A stretch of 64,000 bases of DNA from Paenibacillus uliginis N3/975 (GTDB lineage Bacteria > Bacillota > Bacilli > Paenibacillales > Paenibacillaceae), in contig NZ_LT840184.1 in NCBI RefSeq assembly GCF_900177425.1, positions 5,286,014 through 5,350,013 on the forward strand, written 5' to 3'. Positions 51,364 to 60,305 of this stretch are shown here, one piece after another. The notes below the pieces were generated by a model. That model had not been told where the DNA came from, searched no databases, and saw only the letters and a list, made by a program, of their open reading frames with translations. A program made the translations under genes and the position numbers. Within the stretch, counting starts at the first letter, position 1, and each line of letters begins with the position of its first letter.

Positions 51364-51501
51364 TTAAGATTCCTGTTTAGAGATTCCATTCAGACTGGGA
51401 ACATAATCGTTAGCCTTTTTGGGCTTGAGTGTCTTGCTCTCCTCCATAATGCTTGATTTGTTCTGCTGATTTTCAATTTTTCTCGGTTTGTGGTGCGGCA
51501 C
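51364..51501 (-). CDS. Small basic hypothetical protein
   Basis: 45 residues from GTG 51501, with a full AGGAGGTGAT ribosome site 9 nt upstream. The sequence is hydrophilic and charged: VPHHKPRKIENQQNKS, then IMEESKTLKPKKANDYVPSL, ending GISKQES. No membrane or known motif. The strong ribosome site and lack of other gene make it likely to be translated. An overlapping ATG in another frame (51507) reads a less natural, Arg/Thr-rich peptide. It may be a small sporulation-type protein, but that is a guess. Confidence 0.55.
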   Translation of the reverse strand: MPHHKPRKIENQQNKSSIMEESKTLKPKKANDYVPSLNGISKQES

Positions 51502-51566
51502 GGCATATCACCTCCTGTTCGTAGAATGAACCATTCCACGACAGGTTATGCCTTACTCATTCTTGT

Positions 51567-53708
51567 TTAATCCGATTTACTTTTCTCCATAGCTGCTTTC
51601 AGTAATTCTCCCAGATTGGAACCGATGGATTCCTGCTTTCCATACTGTTGTACAAGCTTCTTTTCCTCACGCTTGTTAATATGTTTGCTGTCCTTTTTCA
51701 ATGTTTCAGTAATGCCGCAGCCCAGACATTGAACAAACATTCCGGCTTTTCCTTCCTTCATCTCCATCTTCTTGTGACACTGTGGACAACGACGGTTGGA
51801 CAGTCGCTTCTCTCCGGAGCGTTTATAACCACAATCCTCACTAGGGCACACCAGAAACTTTCCGCGTTTACTTTTCTTCTCAAGCAATCTTGTACCGCAT
51901 TCCGGACAGCTGCTGTTTGATACGTTATGAGGTTTGTATTCAGCGTCACTACCTTTGACACCGGACACCAACTCCTTGGTCATATCCCGAATACCGCGCA
52001 AAAATGGCTCTGCCTTGCCTTGACCTTTCGCAATCCGCTCTAGATCGGCTTCCCACTTTGCCGTAAGGTCCGGTGTTCTCAGGGCCGGTGCAACCAACTC
52101 AATCAGCTGCTTCCCTTTTCCGGTTGGATGGAGTGATGAGCCCTGGCGTTCAATGGTATCCGAACTTACAAGCTTCTCGATAATGTCGGCACGTGTAGCC
52201 GGTGTCCCTAGCCCATGCTTTTCCATCTGCGACAACAACGATGCCTCATTATGTCGCTTCGGCGGCTGTGTCCGGCCCGATTTTACGATGCAGCGGCGGA
52301 CTGTTACTAGCTCTCCCTCAGAAAGCTCAGGCAGCAGACGTCCGGATTGCTCCACACTTCCTCCAGAATCTTGGTTGTCGTCATCTCCGTCTTCCTCATA
52401 ATTACCACCGTATACTTCACGCCAGCCGCTGTCTTTAACAGTCGTTCCTTTGGCGTAAAAACTTTCACCCTCAATCTGTACCGTGACCGATACAGCATCA
52501 TATTTAGCTGGAGGATAGAACAAGCTGATAAACCGGCGGACAATCAAATCGTACAACTTCCGTTCCTCCGTGCTAAGCTTATTGAGCAGAACGGTCTCCT
52601 CAGTCGGGATGATGGCATGGTGGTCGGTAACCTTGCTGTCATCCACCACACGTTTGCCTGGTGACAGACTCTTACGAAGCAAGGGACGCGCAAGTGACGC
52701 ATACGGACCTACTGCAACGCTCTCCAGTCGCTCTTTCAGCGTCGAAACCATGTCAGAAGTGAGGTACCGGCTATCTGTACGCGGATAAGTGACCAGCTTG
52801 TGTTGTTCATAGAGCTTTTGCAGCACGTTCGATGTTTGCTTCGCGGAAAATCCAAAGCGCCGGTTCGCATCCCGCTGCAGTTCAGTCAAATCGTACGCCA
52901 GCGGATGAGGCTCGGATTTTTCACTTTTTTTCACACTGGTAATACGGCCGGACCGGCCATCCACCTTCTGCTTCAACTTGTCGGACTGGCCCTTGTCGAA
53001 GAGACGTCCGTCTCCGCTTGCAGGTCGCCAAGAAGCTTCAAAATGCCCTAGATCCACACTGATGGTGTCATACTCCTGGGAACGGAAACCTGTAATTTCC
53101 TTCTCCCGCTCCATGATCATACCGAGTGTTGGAGTCTGAACACGGCCTGCCGACAGTTGGGCGTTAAATTTGCATGTTAAGGCACGCGTTACATTAAGTC
53201 CTACCATCCAGTCAGCCTCAGCCCGGCAACGGGCGGACTCGTACAGACGGTCAAACTGATTGCCTGGCTTAAGTGCTGCAAAACCTTCCTTGATCGCCTT
53301 ATCTGTCTGGGATGAAATCCACAGCCGTTTAAACGGCTTGTTCCATTTCGCCATATTCAATATCCAACGGGCAAGCAATTCCCCTTCGCGAGCGGCATCT
53401 GTCGCAACAATCACTTCTCCGATGTCCTTGCGCTTAAGCAGAAACTGCACTGTTTTGAATTGATGACTGGTCTCCCGGAGCACTTTCAGTTTCATATTAC
53501 CCGGCAGAATCGGCAGATCCTCCAAAGCCCATGTTTGATATTTATGATCATAATCCTCAGGCTCGGCTAGTCCCACCAAGTGTCCCAGCGCCCAGGTGAC
53601 CACATACTTTGGTCCTTCGAAATAGTTCTTATGCTTCTCGCGGCTTCCCATTACCCGCGCAATCTCTCTTGCCACAGACGGCTTCTCCGCCAAAATTAAT
53701 GCTTTCAT
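51567..53708 (-). CDS. topB: DNA topoisomerase III
   Basis: 713 residues from ATG 53708 (MKALILAEKPSVAREIARVM), the true opening, with GGAAGGGGAGGG before it; the frame stays open to 53762. Type IA topoisomerase that passes single DNA strands and resolves recombination or replication intermediates. TOPRIM domain at 1-135 (VIVATDAAREGELLARWI), catalytic Tyr in KLVTYPRTDSRYLTSDM (about 301-317) and C-terminal zinc ribbons CPECGTRLLEKKSKRGKFLV and CPQCHKKMEMKEGKAGMFVQC-type (about 615-690). B. subtilis-type TopB with a long tail. Confidence 0.95.
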   Translation of the reverse strand: MKALILAEKPSVAREIARVMGSREKHKNYFEGPKYVVTWALGHLVGLAEPEDYDHKYQTWALEDLPILPGNMKLKVLRETSHQFKTVQFLLKRKDIGEVIVATDAAREGELLARWILNMAKWNKPFKRLWISSQTDKAIKEGFAALKPGNQFDRLYESARCRAEADWMVGLNVTRALTCKFNAQLSAGRVQTPTLGMIMEREKEITGFRSQEYDTISVDLGHFEASWRPASGDGRLFDKGQSDKLKQKVDGRSGRITSVKKSEKSEPHPLAYDLTELQRDANRRFGFSAKQTSNVLQKLYEQHKLVTYPRTDSRYLTSDMVSTLKERLESVAVGPYASLARPLLRKSLSPGKRVVDDSKVTDHHAIIPTEETVLLNKLSTEERKLYDLIVRRFISLFYPPAKYDAVSVTVQIEGESFYAKGTTVKDSGWREVYGGNYEEDGDDDNQDSGGSVEQSGRLLPELSEGELVTVRRCIVKSGRTQPPKRHNEASLLSQMEKHGLGTPATRADIIEKLVSSDTIERQGSSLHPTGKGKQLIELVAPALRTPDLTAKWEADLERIAKGQGKAEPFLRGIRDMTKELVSGVKGSDAEYKPHNVSNSSCPECGTRLLEKKSKRGKFLVCPSEDCGYKRSGEKRLSNRRCPQCHKKMEMKEGKAGMFVQCLGCGITETLKKDSKHINKREEKKLVQQYGKQESIGSNLGELLKAAMEKSKSD

Positions 53709-53758
53709 AGCCCTCCCCTTCCTCTGTACTGCTATTATAACCTCCCGCTCTTTTATCC

Positions 53759-53802
53759 ACAAAAAAAAGGCCTCCCAGAAGCCTATCTACCTTGGGAAGC
53801 CT
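53759..53802 (-). terminator. Terminator after the MBL hydrolase gene
   Basis: Minus-strand stem AGGCTTCCCA / TGGGAGGCCT (mismatch), T8 run. It lies between the MBL gene and topB. Confidence 0.85.
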
Positions 53803-53827
53803 GTCAATTTATTCAGTATTAATTACC

Positions 53828-54643
53828 CTACTTTTCCTCGACATATCGTCCCTGTTCAGGAACAGCGAGCCGATCAAAATCTCGTGCCAGCGTCTGTAAT
53901 GAATCGGTCAGCTCACCACCGGACATGGATACTCCGTGCCCTGTAACCAAGATCTGTGGACTGAGCGCAACGAGGCGGCGTACAGATTCACGGGCAGCAT
54001 CCCAATCCGGTGTAAAATACATTGGCGGTCCGTGAAGCTCCTTCTCCTGCGCAATAACAGCCAATGCTGATTCCTGCTTCACAGTGATAATGGCATCTCC
54101 TACTATTAGTGCACCGTCCTGCACGCGGAACAAGGATACATGTCCTGGGCTGTGTCCTGGTGTTAGAATCCAGCTCCATTCCGGAAGACCTGGAATTGTG
54201 CCATCCTCTGGAAGCGGATGTATTTTGGAACCCAGATTAATTCCTTTATGAGGATACATCGGTGCGACACGAGCCATCAGCCCGCCTCCTACGGAAGGAT
54301 CACCCGCCGGATAATCCGCTTTGCCATTCAGATAAGGTATCTCAAATAGATGGGCATATACCGGAACATTCCAGTGTTCCGCAAGTTCCTCTACATTGCC
54401 GACATGGTCAAAGTGTCCATGGGTTAGCACAATACATTTCGGGGGACGGCCAAATCTGTTGTCTGCCCTCTCCGCAATGGAATCTGCGAACTTGCCAAGG
54501 CCGGTATCCACAAGCACCCAATCCCCTGCCGAAGGTGAACCAACCATTTGAACATTAACCATAACGGTACGAAGAGAGAGGATGTCAGGAGTGACCTCCT
54601 CTGTCTCCACAGCCCCTGTCTTGAGCATACTGTGTTCGTTCAT
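53828..54643 (-). CDS. Metallo-beta-lactamase-fold hydrolase
   Basis: 271 residues from ATG 54643 (MNEHSMLKTGAVET), 9 nt after GGAGGT. The MBL fold is shown by LVDTGLGKFADSI, the metal motif LTHGHFDHVGNVEELA (about 74-89), LTPGHSPGHVSLF (about 155-167) and IVGDAIITVK. This group acts on esters, thioesters or thiols such as glyoxalase II substrates; no specific substrate can be told. It has its own terminator. Confidence 0.88.
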   Translation of the reverse strand: MNEHSMLKTGAVETEEVTPDILSLRTVMVNVQMVGSPSAGDWVLVDTGLGKFADSIAERADNRFGRPPKCIVLTHGHFDHVGNVEELAEHWNVPVYAHLFEIPYLNGKADYPAGDPSVGGGLMARVAPMYPHKGINLGSKIHPLPEDGTIPGLPEWSWILTPGHSPGHVSLFRVQDGALIVGDAIITVKQESALAVIAQEKELHGPPMYFTPDWDAARESVRRLVALSPQILVTGHGVSMSGGELTDSLQTLARDFDRLAVPEQGRYVEEK

Positions 54644-54727
54644 TCTCCATATACCTCCATTCAGCTTCAAAAACGTCAAGTATTAATATACCCTTAAGCT
54701 GAAATTTCAAAGGAAGAAGAAATGACT

Positions 54728-56653
54728 TTATTCAATCGTTTTGTACAGACGGTCGAGGTAACGCCAGCGTGTCACGAAGAAATAAATGATTTGTACCATC
54801 AGGAAAAAGATAAAGATTTTTACCGTATGCCACAGAATTGAGAAATCAACCAACTGCTGCAGCGCCACAAAAGCAACCCCACTGTGGACTACCGCAATGA
54901 GCATCGGAAGAAAGAACATAATCATCAGCTGTCTAGTTACGATTTTGCTTAACTCTCGTCTGCTTAAACCGACCTTCGCAATCATGCGGTACTGCTGTTC
55001 ATCTCGGGATAAATCGGAATATAGCCTGAAGTAAACAAAACTAGCTGCAAAAGTAAAGAACACAATACCGATAAGGCCGCTGGTCATAAGCAGAATTCCG
55101 TTTTGCTGTAACGAACTCTTCCATTCGAAATAAAGAGAGTTCAAATAATAACTGTTTTCTTTCTCCTCGTCAAAGGAATCAGCAATGGTTTTTGAAACTT
55201 CACCGGTATTTTTCCAATCTGGAATATAGAAAGCATGGAATGTCTGATAGATGATTTCTTCGTCCTGCGCTTCCTTAAACTTATCAAACAAACCGTCCGA
55301 AATGACCAGTGTATCATCATATGAGAGAGGTATCGCAATAAACGTTTCCGCTTTAATCACCTTAACATTGTGCTCTATCTTTCTGCTTGATAACTCAATC
55401 TGATCGGAATCTAATCCGTCAATCCTGTATTTATTCTTGTTACTTACGGACCCTGGCGTTAAAATGCCTTCAGATTCTCCCAATGTTTCTTCAGGATGGC
55501 CAAGTGCACGAAGCAGACTGTTGTATTCACTGAGCTTAATTAACTTTACCCCGTTATCATCATAGAAAGGTGTGACCGACGCCTTCGAATAATCAACCCC
55601 TGCCTTTTCGAGCTCCTGGCTAATGATATTCAGATGTTTTGTGGCAAATTTCTGATCTTCATGATAAGCCGTGTACGTATACGCATACGGATTCTCCATA
55701 GCCGACAGGCCCGGATCGCCAATCGCCAGTGTCGTGCCAATTCCGGTAAAGGCAGAAGCAGATATGATGGACACGAGAAAAAACATAACCGCGTTATCCT
55801 TGATCCGGTACATAAGCTCCGAAATCGTGAGCAGATTCGTTCTCCGGAAAAAGAATTTTTGTTTTTTCTGCAGCCAGCGCATGAAATACACACTAAACTG
55901 GGTGAACAGAAAATACGTACCGATAATGACTAATACCACACCGCCAAACAACAACGGCACGGAGAAAATCTGCAGTACCGCAAAAATCATAACCAATCCA
56001 TAACCCGCTCCAATAAGAATAATAGCGAGTATAGCCAGCCAAGGTGAGGCTTTCGGCTGAGGCTTCGGGCTATCTTCAGCTTTTACGAGATCAATGAGTA
56101 CTCCCTTTCTGAGCATGATGGATGAGAACGAGGCAATCAGCACAAACAGAACAGCATAGGCACCTGCCGTAAGCAGCAGCGCTTTTCCTGGAAAGTAAAA
56201 CGGAAGTCCGTTATCAACCGCCAGCAGCTTGGAGCTGATCAGTAGAATCAGCTTGGAAAATACAAACCCGATTCCGATCCCCGTAATAATCGCAGCTGCT
56301 CCGATCAAAATATTTTCAATAAACAGCATCCGGTTCAGCTGCTTACGCGACATCCCGAGAATCAGCAGAATGCCGAACTCCTTCTTGCGCATCTTGATGA
56401 AGGCGCCTACCGAGTACAATAAAAAGAAGAACGAGAAAATAAATACGATATACTGGGATACCTGCATGCTCGTTGTACCGAGCATGCTCATCGTTTCGCT
56501 GGAGGAATCGATACCATCTTTCAGATTCGGATGAAATGCAAGCAGACCATACGTAAAGAAGATCATGACGGAAAAGGCGCTGCTTAGAAAATGAGCGACA
56601 TACGTGCGCTTGCTGCGCAGGACGTTATTAACCGCGAACTGGCGAAAATTCAT
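54728..56653 (-). CDS. ABC transporter permease, BceB-like (antimicrobial peptide type)
   Basis: 641 residues from ATG 56653 (MNFRQFAVNNVLRSKRTYVA), 7 nt after GGGAGGG; the frame opens further upstream without support. About ten membrane helices (e.g. HFLSSAFSVMIFFTYGLLAF, IENILIGAAAIITGIGIGFV) and a large extracellular loop of about 200 residues between helices 7 and 8, the hallmark of BceB/VraG permeases that detect and remove peptide antibiotics such as bacitracin. It overlaps the ATPase gene by 26 bp and belongs to the BceRSAB-like cluster. Confidence 0.9.
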   Translation of the reverse strand: MNFRQFAVNNVLRSKRTYVAHFLSSAFSVMIFFTYGLLAFHPNLKDGIDSSSETMSMLGTTSMQVSQYIVFIFSFFFLLYSVGAFIKMRKKEFGILLILGMSRKQLNRMLFIENILIGAAAIITGIGIGFVFSKLILLISSKLLAVDNGLPFYFPGKALLLTAGAYAVLFVLIASFSSIMLRKGVLIDLVKAEDSPKPQPKASPWLAILAIILIGAGYGLVMIFAVLQIFSVPLLFGGVVLVIIGTYFLFTQFSVYFMRWLQKKQKFFFRRTNLLTISELMYRIKDNAVMFFLVSIISASAFTGIGTTLAIGDPGLSAMENPYAYTYTAYHEDQKFATKHLNIISQELEKAGVDYSKASVTPFYDDNGVKLIKLSEYNSLLRALGHPEETLGESEGILTPGSVSNKNKYRIDGLDSDQIELSSRKIEHNVKVIKAETFIAIPLSYDDTLVISDGLFDKFKEAQDEEIIYQTFHAFYIPDWKNTGEVSKTIADSFDEEKENSYYLNSLYFEWKSSLQQNGILLMTSGLIGIVFFTFAASFVYFRLYSDLSRDEQQYRMIAKVGLSRRELSKIVTRQLMIMFFLPMLIAVVHSGVAFVALQQLVDFSILWHTVKIFIFFLMVQIIYFFVTRWRYLDRLYKTIE

Positions 56654-57398
56654 GTCCTGACCCTCCCAGCAGCGATAACACGTTAATGATTTTCTGATAA
56701 AATGCAGAACGGCTTTCTCCATAGTTAATTTCGTTGAACAGCTGTCCGTCTTTAATAAAGACAACCCGATTGCAGTAGCTGGCTGCCACTGGATCATGAG
56801 TGACAAGAAGCATGGTCACTTTATCTTCTTTATTCCTGCGATCCATTATTTCCATCACATCCTGTGCCGACTTGGAATCCAGATTCCCGGTAGGCTCATC
56901 CGCCAGAACCAGCTTCGGAACATGAATCATGGCCCTTGCGACTGCCGTCCGCTGTGCCTGTCCTCCTGAGATTTCATAGGTGCGCTTATTCAGGATGGAC
57001 GTAATGCCAAGCTTTTCGGCCAGCTCCCCGATACGGCGGTTCATCTCGTTCAAATCCACACCGTCCAGTGCGAGCGGTAGCAAAATATTTTCTTTTACCG
57101 TCAACGTATTCAGCAGGTTAAACGATTGGAATATAAATCCAAGCTCGCGACGCCGGAACATAGCGAGTTGATCCTGTGACAGCTGGAACGGGTCCTCGCC
57201 GCCAATCCGGATTTCACCGGATGTCGGCCGGTCGATCGTGGATATCATATTGAGCAGAGTCGTTTTCCCGCTGCCTGAGGGTCCCATGATCCCGACAAAC
57301 TCCCCCTCGTTGATGCTCAAGTTTATATTGGAAAGTGCTTCGTGTGATATAGCAGCTTTATAAACTTTCCCCAAATTGCGTACCGATAATATTTCCAT
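56628..57398 (-). CDS. ABC transporter ATP-binding protein, BceA-like
   Basis: 256 residues. Walker A GIMGPSGSGKTTLLNM (about 36-51), Q-loop FIFQSFNLLNTLTVKENILL, signature YEISGGQAQRTAVARAM (about 140-156; ISGGQ), Walker B LVLADEPTGNLDSKS (about 162-176), and switch His in LLVTHDPVAAS. It drives the BceB-like permease downstream. Two TNACA-N4-TGTAA boxes lie in its upstream region, pointing to control by the neighbouring BceR-like regulator. Confidence 0.94.
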   Translation of the reverse strand: MEILSVRNLGKVYKAAISHEALSNINLSINEGEFVGIMGPSGSGKTTLLNMISTIDRPTSGEIRIGGEDPFQLSQDQLAMFRRRELGFIFQSFNLLNTLTVKENILLPLALDGVDLNEMNRRIGELAEKLGITSILNKRTYEISGGQAQRTAVARAMIHVPKLVLADEPTGNLDSKSAQDVMEIMDRRNKEDKVTMLLVTHDPVAASYCNRVVFIKDGQLFNEINYGESRSAFYQKIINVLSLLGGSGHEFSPVRG

Positions 57399-57434
57399 AA
57401 TGAATACCTCATTTCTTGAATATCAGCTTATCTT

Positions 57435-57505
57435 TAACATTAGTGTAATCTACCCCACCTTCTTCTCCTATCGATCATGCTTTCACCCACCTTACATCGG
57501 TGTAA
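57435..57505 (-). promoter_or_regulatory. Two BceR-type boxes upstream of the ABC genes
   Basis: TAACA-TTAG-TGTAA (57435-57448) and TTACA-TCGG-TGTAA (57492-57505, within the dyad ACCTTACATCGGTGTAAGGT at 57489-57508) fit the published TNACA-N4-TGTAA pattern of BceR-like regulators. Their centres are 57 bp apart. Confidence 0.7.
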
Positions 57506-57516
57506 GGTTAATAAAA

Positions 57517-57582
57517 CAAAAAAACCTCATCACTCGTAAATGGTAGTCTGCTTCACCATTCACTTGAGGATAGGTTTCTTTT
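57517..57582 (-). terminator. Terminator between sensor kinase and ABC genes
   Basis: Minus-strand hairpin with stems CCTCA / TGAGG and AATGGT / ACCATT, then TTTTTTTG. It separates the regulator-kinase transcript from the ABC transcript. Confidence 0.65.
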
Positions 57583-57628
57583 GACATAATAATATTCAGA
57601 CACTCGGTTAAAGTACTCATCAGCCAGC

Positions 57629-58615
57629 CTATATAGTAAATATAAGCCGGACTACAGTTCCCTTGCCTACCTCGGACTCCAACTCTATGCTATGGTTCAG
57701 CTTTTGTACAACCTCTTTGACCAGGTATAGCCCCATTCCGGTGGACTCCTTCAGCTTTCTTCCGTTCTCCCCGGTGTAAAAAGGATTAAAAACACGCGTC
57801 AGATCTGACTTTGGAATGCCGATTCCCCGGTCACGTACTTCCAGCCGAATTTCACGGCCATTTAATGTTTTGAAAGCCGATATGGTAACCTTCTGTCCGC
57901 TACCCGCAGAATATTTAATGGCGTTTGAGAGCAGCTGCAGCAAGATGAACCGGAGCCATTTGAAGTCCGTCTGCACTACAATCCCGGGATCCACCAGCAC
58001 TTCGGGATATACATGACTGTGGATGAAATAGCGTTTGTTTTCATGCACCGCCTCTTTAACCAATTGCTGCAAAGACACGGGCTCTACACTGAAATCCTGT
58101 TCAAATGTTTCAAGTCTCGACATGTACAGCACCATATCAAGTCCACGCCGTAGCCGGTCTGACTCTTCGGAAATACTCCTGAAGCTGTCATTGTCATCTT
58201 CCTGCGTAATCATCTCGATCACGGACAATGGAGTTTTCATTTGATGTACCCATTGATTCATAAAGATCAAGTGCTCTTTCCTTTTCCGTTCCCAATCCTG
58301 TAGCTGATTCCGGTATTGGCGGTACTGTTCTTCCATAAGATGACTCAGTGCCGCAGGCACCGGAGCCGATTCATTGTGTTTAATGGATTCCTCCAGGGAC
58401 CTCATCGGCCGGGACAACCTCTCATAAAAATCACGATGACTGTAGTACCGGTACATCAAGTATCCACCTAGAATGAACAATCCAAGAAATACGGCATAAG
58501 AAGCCGTGACCGGGTGATCATATCCGTCGAACCAGAACACCAAAAGTACAACCAGAAGAAGCACAACGGTAAAGAGAATGAGCGGGATGTGCTCACGCCA
58601 AAATAACCTTTTCAT
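57629..58615 (-). CDS. Sensor histidine kinase, BceS-like (intramembrane-sensing)
   Basis: 328 residues. Two membrane helices (LILFTVVLLLVVLLVFWF about 12-29, SYAVFLGLFILGGYLMYRYY about 39-58) joined by a very short outer loop, so it cannot bind a ligand itself and needs the ABC transporter as sensor. His in FMNQWVHQMKTPLSVIEM (about 118-135, H124), N-box QLLSNAIKYSAGSG and G-boxes DRGIGIPKSDLT, GMGLYLVKEVV. It overlaps the regulator by 4 bp. Confidence 0.92.
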   Translation of the reverse strand: MKRLFWREHIPLILFTVVLLLVVLLVFWFDGYDHPVTASYAVFLGLFILGGYLMYRYYSHRDFYERLSRPMRSLEESIKHNESAPVPAALSHLMEEQYRQYRNQLQDWERKRKEHLIFMNQWVHQMKTPLSVIEMITQEDDNDSFRSISEESDRLRRGLDMVLYMSRLETFEQDFSVEPVSLQQLVKEAVHENKRYFIHSHVYPEVLVDPGIVVQTDFKWLRFILLQLLSNAIKYSAGSGQKVTISAFKTLNGREIRLEVRDRGIGIPKSDLTRVFNPFYTGENGRKLKESTGMGLYLVKEVVQKLNHSIELESEVGKGTVVRLIFTI

Positions 58616-59316
58616 TTCGAATGCTCAGTCTTCCACACGATGTTGATCCGGTATCCTGAACCCCGAACCGTTTCCAGCGCATCCTCAATCCCCATCTCTG
58701 CCAATCGTTTACGCACCCGCGTAATGTTGACGCTCAAAGTATTGTCATCGACAAAAGCATCATCCCACAGCTTTTCAAGAATGGTCTCCCGGCTCACCAG
58801 GCGAGGGCTACGGCCAAGCAAAGTCTCTAGCAGTATCGTTTCTTTTTTGGTCAAAGCCACGGTCTGTTCTCCCAATTGAAGCTCCATTCTTTCAGGGTAT
58901 AGAACAAGCCCCTCCTTCTCTACGGTCCGTTCTCCGGATACAGCGGCATAATCACCGTATACTCGTCGAAGTTGACTGTGGATTTTGGCAATAACGATGT
59001 CGTAGTGAAATGGCTTGGTTATATAATCATCGGCACCATTCTCGAGAGCCCTTAATTGATCCATTGTCCCGCTTCTGGCGGATATAAATATAATAGGGCA
59101 TGTCGAGAGGGAACGAATCTGTCTGCACCAGTAATAACCGTCAAAGCTCGGCAGATTCACGTCCAATAGAACAACATGCGGTCGGATCTCCTGAAACCGC
59201 TCCAGCACATGGTCAAAATCATTAACAATGATGGCTTCATTTCCGTATCTGCGTATGTGAGATTGCAGCAATCCCGCAAGCTTAGGGTCATCCTCGACGA
59301 TCATGATGTTGTACAT
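58612..59316 (-). CDS. Response regulator, BceR-like (OmpR family)
   Basis: 234 residues from ATG 59316 (MYNIMIVEDDPKL), 8 nt after AAGGAG. Receiver domain with acidic pair EDD, phospho-Asp in HVVLLDVNLPSFDGYYWC (about D51), Thr/Lys switch, and C-terminal winged helix (about 130-230: LTKKETILLETLLGRSP, DNTLSVNITRVRKRL, VRGSGYRI). It is paired with the kinase and probably turns on the ABC genes through the two boxes at 57435-57505. Confidence 0.94.
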   Translation of the reverse strand: MYNIMIVEDDPKLAGLLQSHIRRYGNEAIIVNDFDHVLERFQEIRPHVVLLDVNLPSFDGYYWCRQIRSLSTCPIIFISARSGTMDQLRALENGADDYITKPFHYDIVIAKIHSQLRRVYGDYAAVSGERTVEKEGLVLYPERMELQLGEQTVALTKKETILLETLLGRSPRLVSRETILEKLWDDAFVDDNTLSVNITRVRKRLAEMGIEDALETVRGSGYRINIVWKTEHSK

Positions 59317-59381
59317 ATTACATGCTCCTTCCATGAAACGTCTGGCTGTTTACCCGTCATGCGAGAAGCAGCCCTTTTTCA

Positions 59382-60110
59382 TTATTCTAAAACGATAGCC
59401 GCTTCAAAAAAGTTTGCCCCTTCCAGAGAAAGCCCCTGTACATAAATGGCGTTGTTTTCTCCGGAAGATCGTCTCAACGTCATCTCATCATTCAGCCTTG
59501 CCTCTTGATGGTATGTGATCTTGAATCCGGCAACGTTCTTCTTAAGCTCTTCTACCGTAAGCGTGTCCCAACATAAATCAGCATACCGTGCGTTGTTTAA
59601 ATGCCCATTGCTGTCGATACCGCTGTACCGTACCGTATGGGAATATGTGTCCTCCATCAGTGTCCCTTCCGGGATGACCGCTTTATCCAGAGGACTGCCA
59701 ACTGATTCCGTATGAACTGGTACCTCGTAAGGAAATGCGGAAGGTCTCATAATTTTACGTTTCTGTATATCCACGAGTGCCCAAACGGAACGGGCTGTAC
59801 CGATTTCTTCACCAGCAGCATTTTTTAAACGATAATCACGGTTCCAGAGCGCACCCTTTGAACCTCTGCTCCATGTGCTGATCTCAATGTTATCCATGTA
59901 TCGCGGCAAAAAGGCCATCTCTACTTCCAGCGTTATGAGCATCCAGCCCATGCCATGTTCCACCAGCTGCTCTCTGCTAACTCCCAATGCTTCAATGTGT
60001 CCGTCTGCAGCACGCTGCATAAGGCCGAGAAGCGAGGACCAACGAATGACCGAATTAAAGTCGACATCATCTGATTGGATCGTAATATTTTCTGTCCATG
60101 TTGCTATCAT
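59382..60110 (-). CDS. Acyl-ACP thioesterase, FatA/B-like
   Basis: 242 residues with a double hotdog fold. Typical parts: RWSSLLGLMQRAADGHIEAL (about 24-43), GWMLITLEVEMAFLPRYMDN (about 54-73), and the second hotdog with catalytic region RYSGIDSNGHLNNARYADLC (about 163-182; Asn and His). It releases free fatty acids from acyl carrier protein. AAAGGAG lies 13 nt before the ATG, a somewhat long spacing. It precedes an RpiR gene in the opposite direction. Confidence 0.85.
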   Translation of the reverse strand: MIATWTENITIQSDDVDFNSVIRWSSLLGLMQRAADGHIEALGVSREQLVEHGMGWMLITLEVEMAFLPRYMDNIEISTWSRGSKGALWNRDYRLKNAAGEEIGTARSVWALVDIQKRKIMRPSAFPYEVPVHTESVGSPLDKAVIPEGTLMEDTYSHTVRYSGIDSNGHLNNARYADLCWDTLTVEELKKNVAGFKITYHQEARLNDEMTLRRSSGENNAIYVQGLSLEGANFFEAAIVLE

Positions 60111-60258
60111 TATGTATATACATCTCCTTTATTCTGGACCAAGCAGTAACATCCATAATGCTGTATGATGACCAAGTGGTGTCTTACTCCATCATAAACA
60201 ATCGCCACACGGTTTTCAAAACAGCACTGAACTCCTTACCTAAAAAAATAATACGCGC

Positions 60259-60264
60259 TATAAT
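60259..60264 (+). promoter_or_regulatory. RpiR gene -10 element
   Basis: A perfect TATAAT about 40 nt before the RpiR start; no clear -35 was found at 16-18 bp. Confidence 0.45.
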
Positions 60265-60305
60265 GGTGAAATACTAATATTATTAATGTTTAGAAGGTGA
60301 AGATG

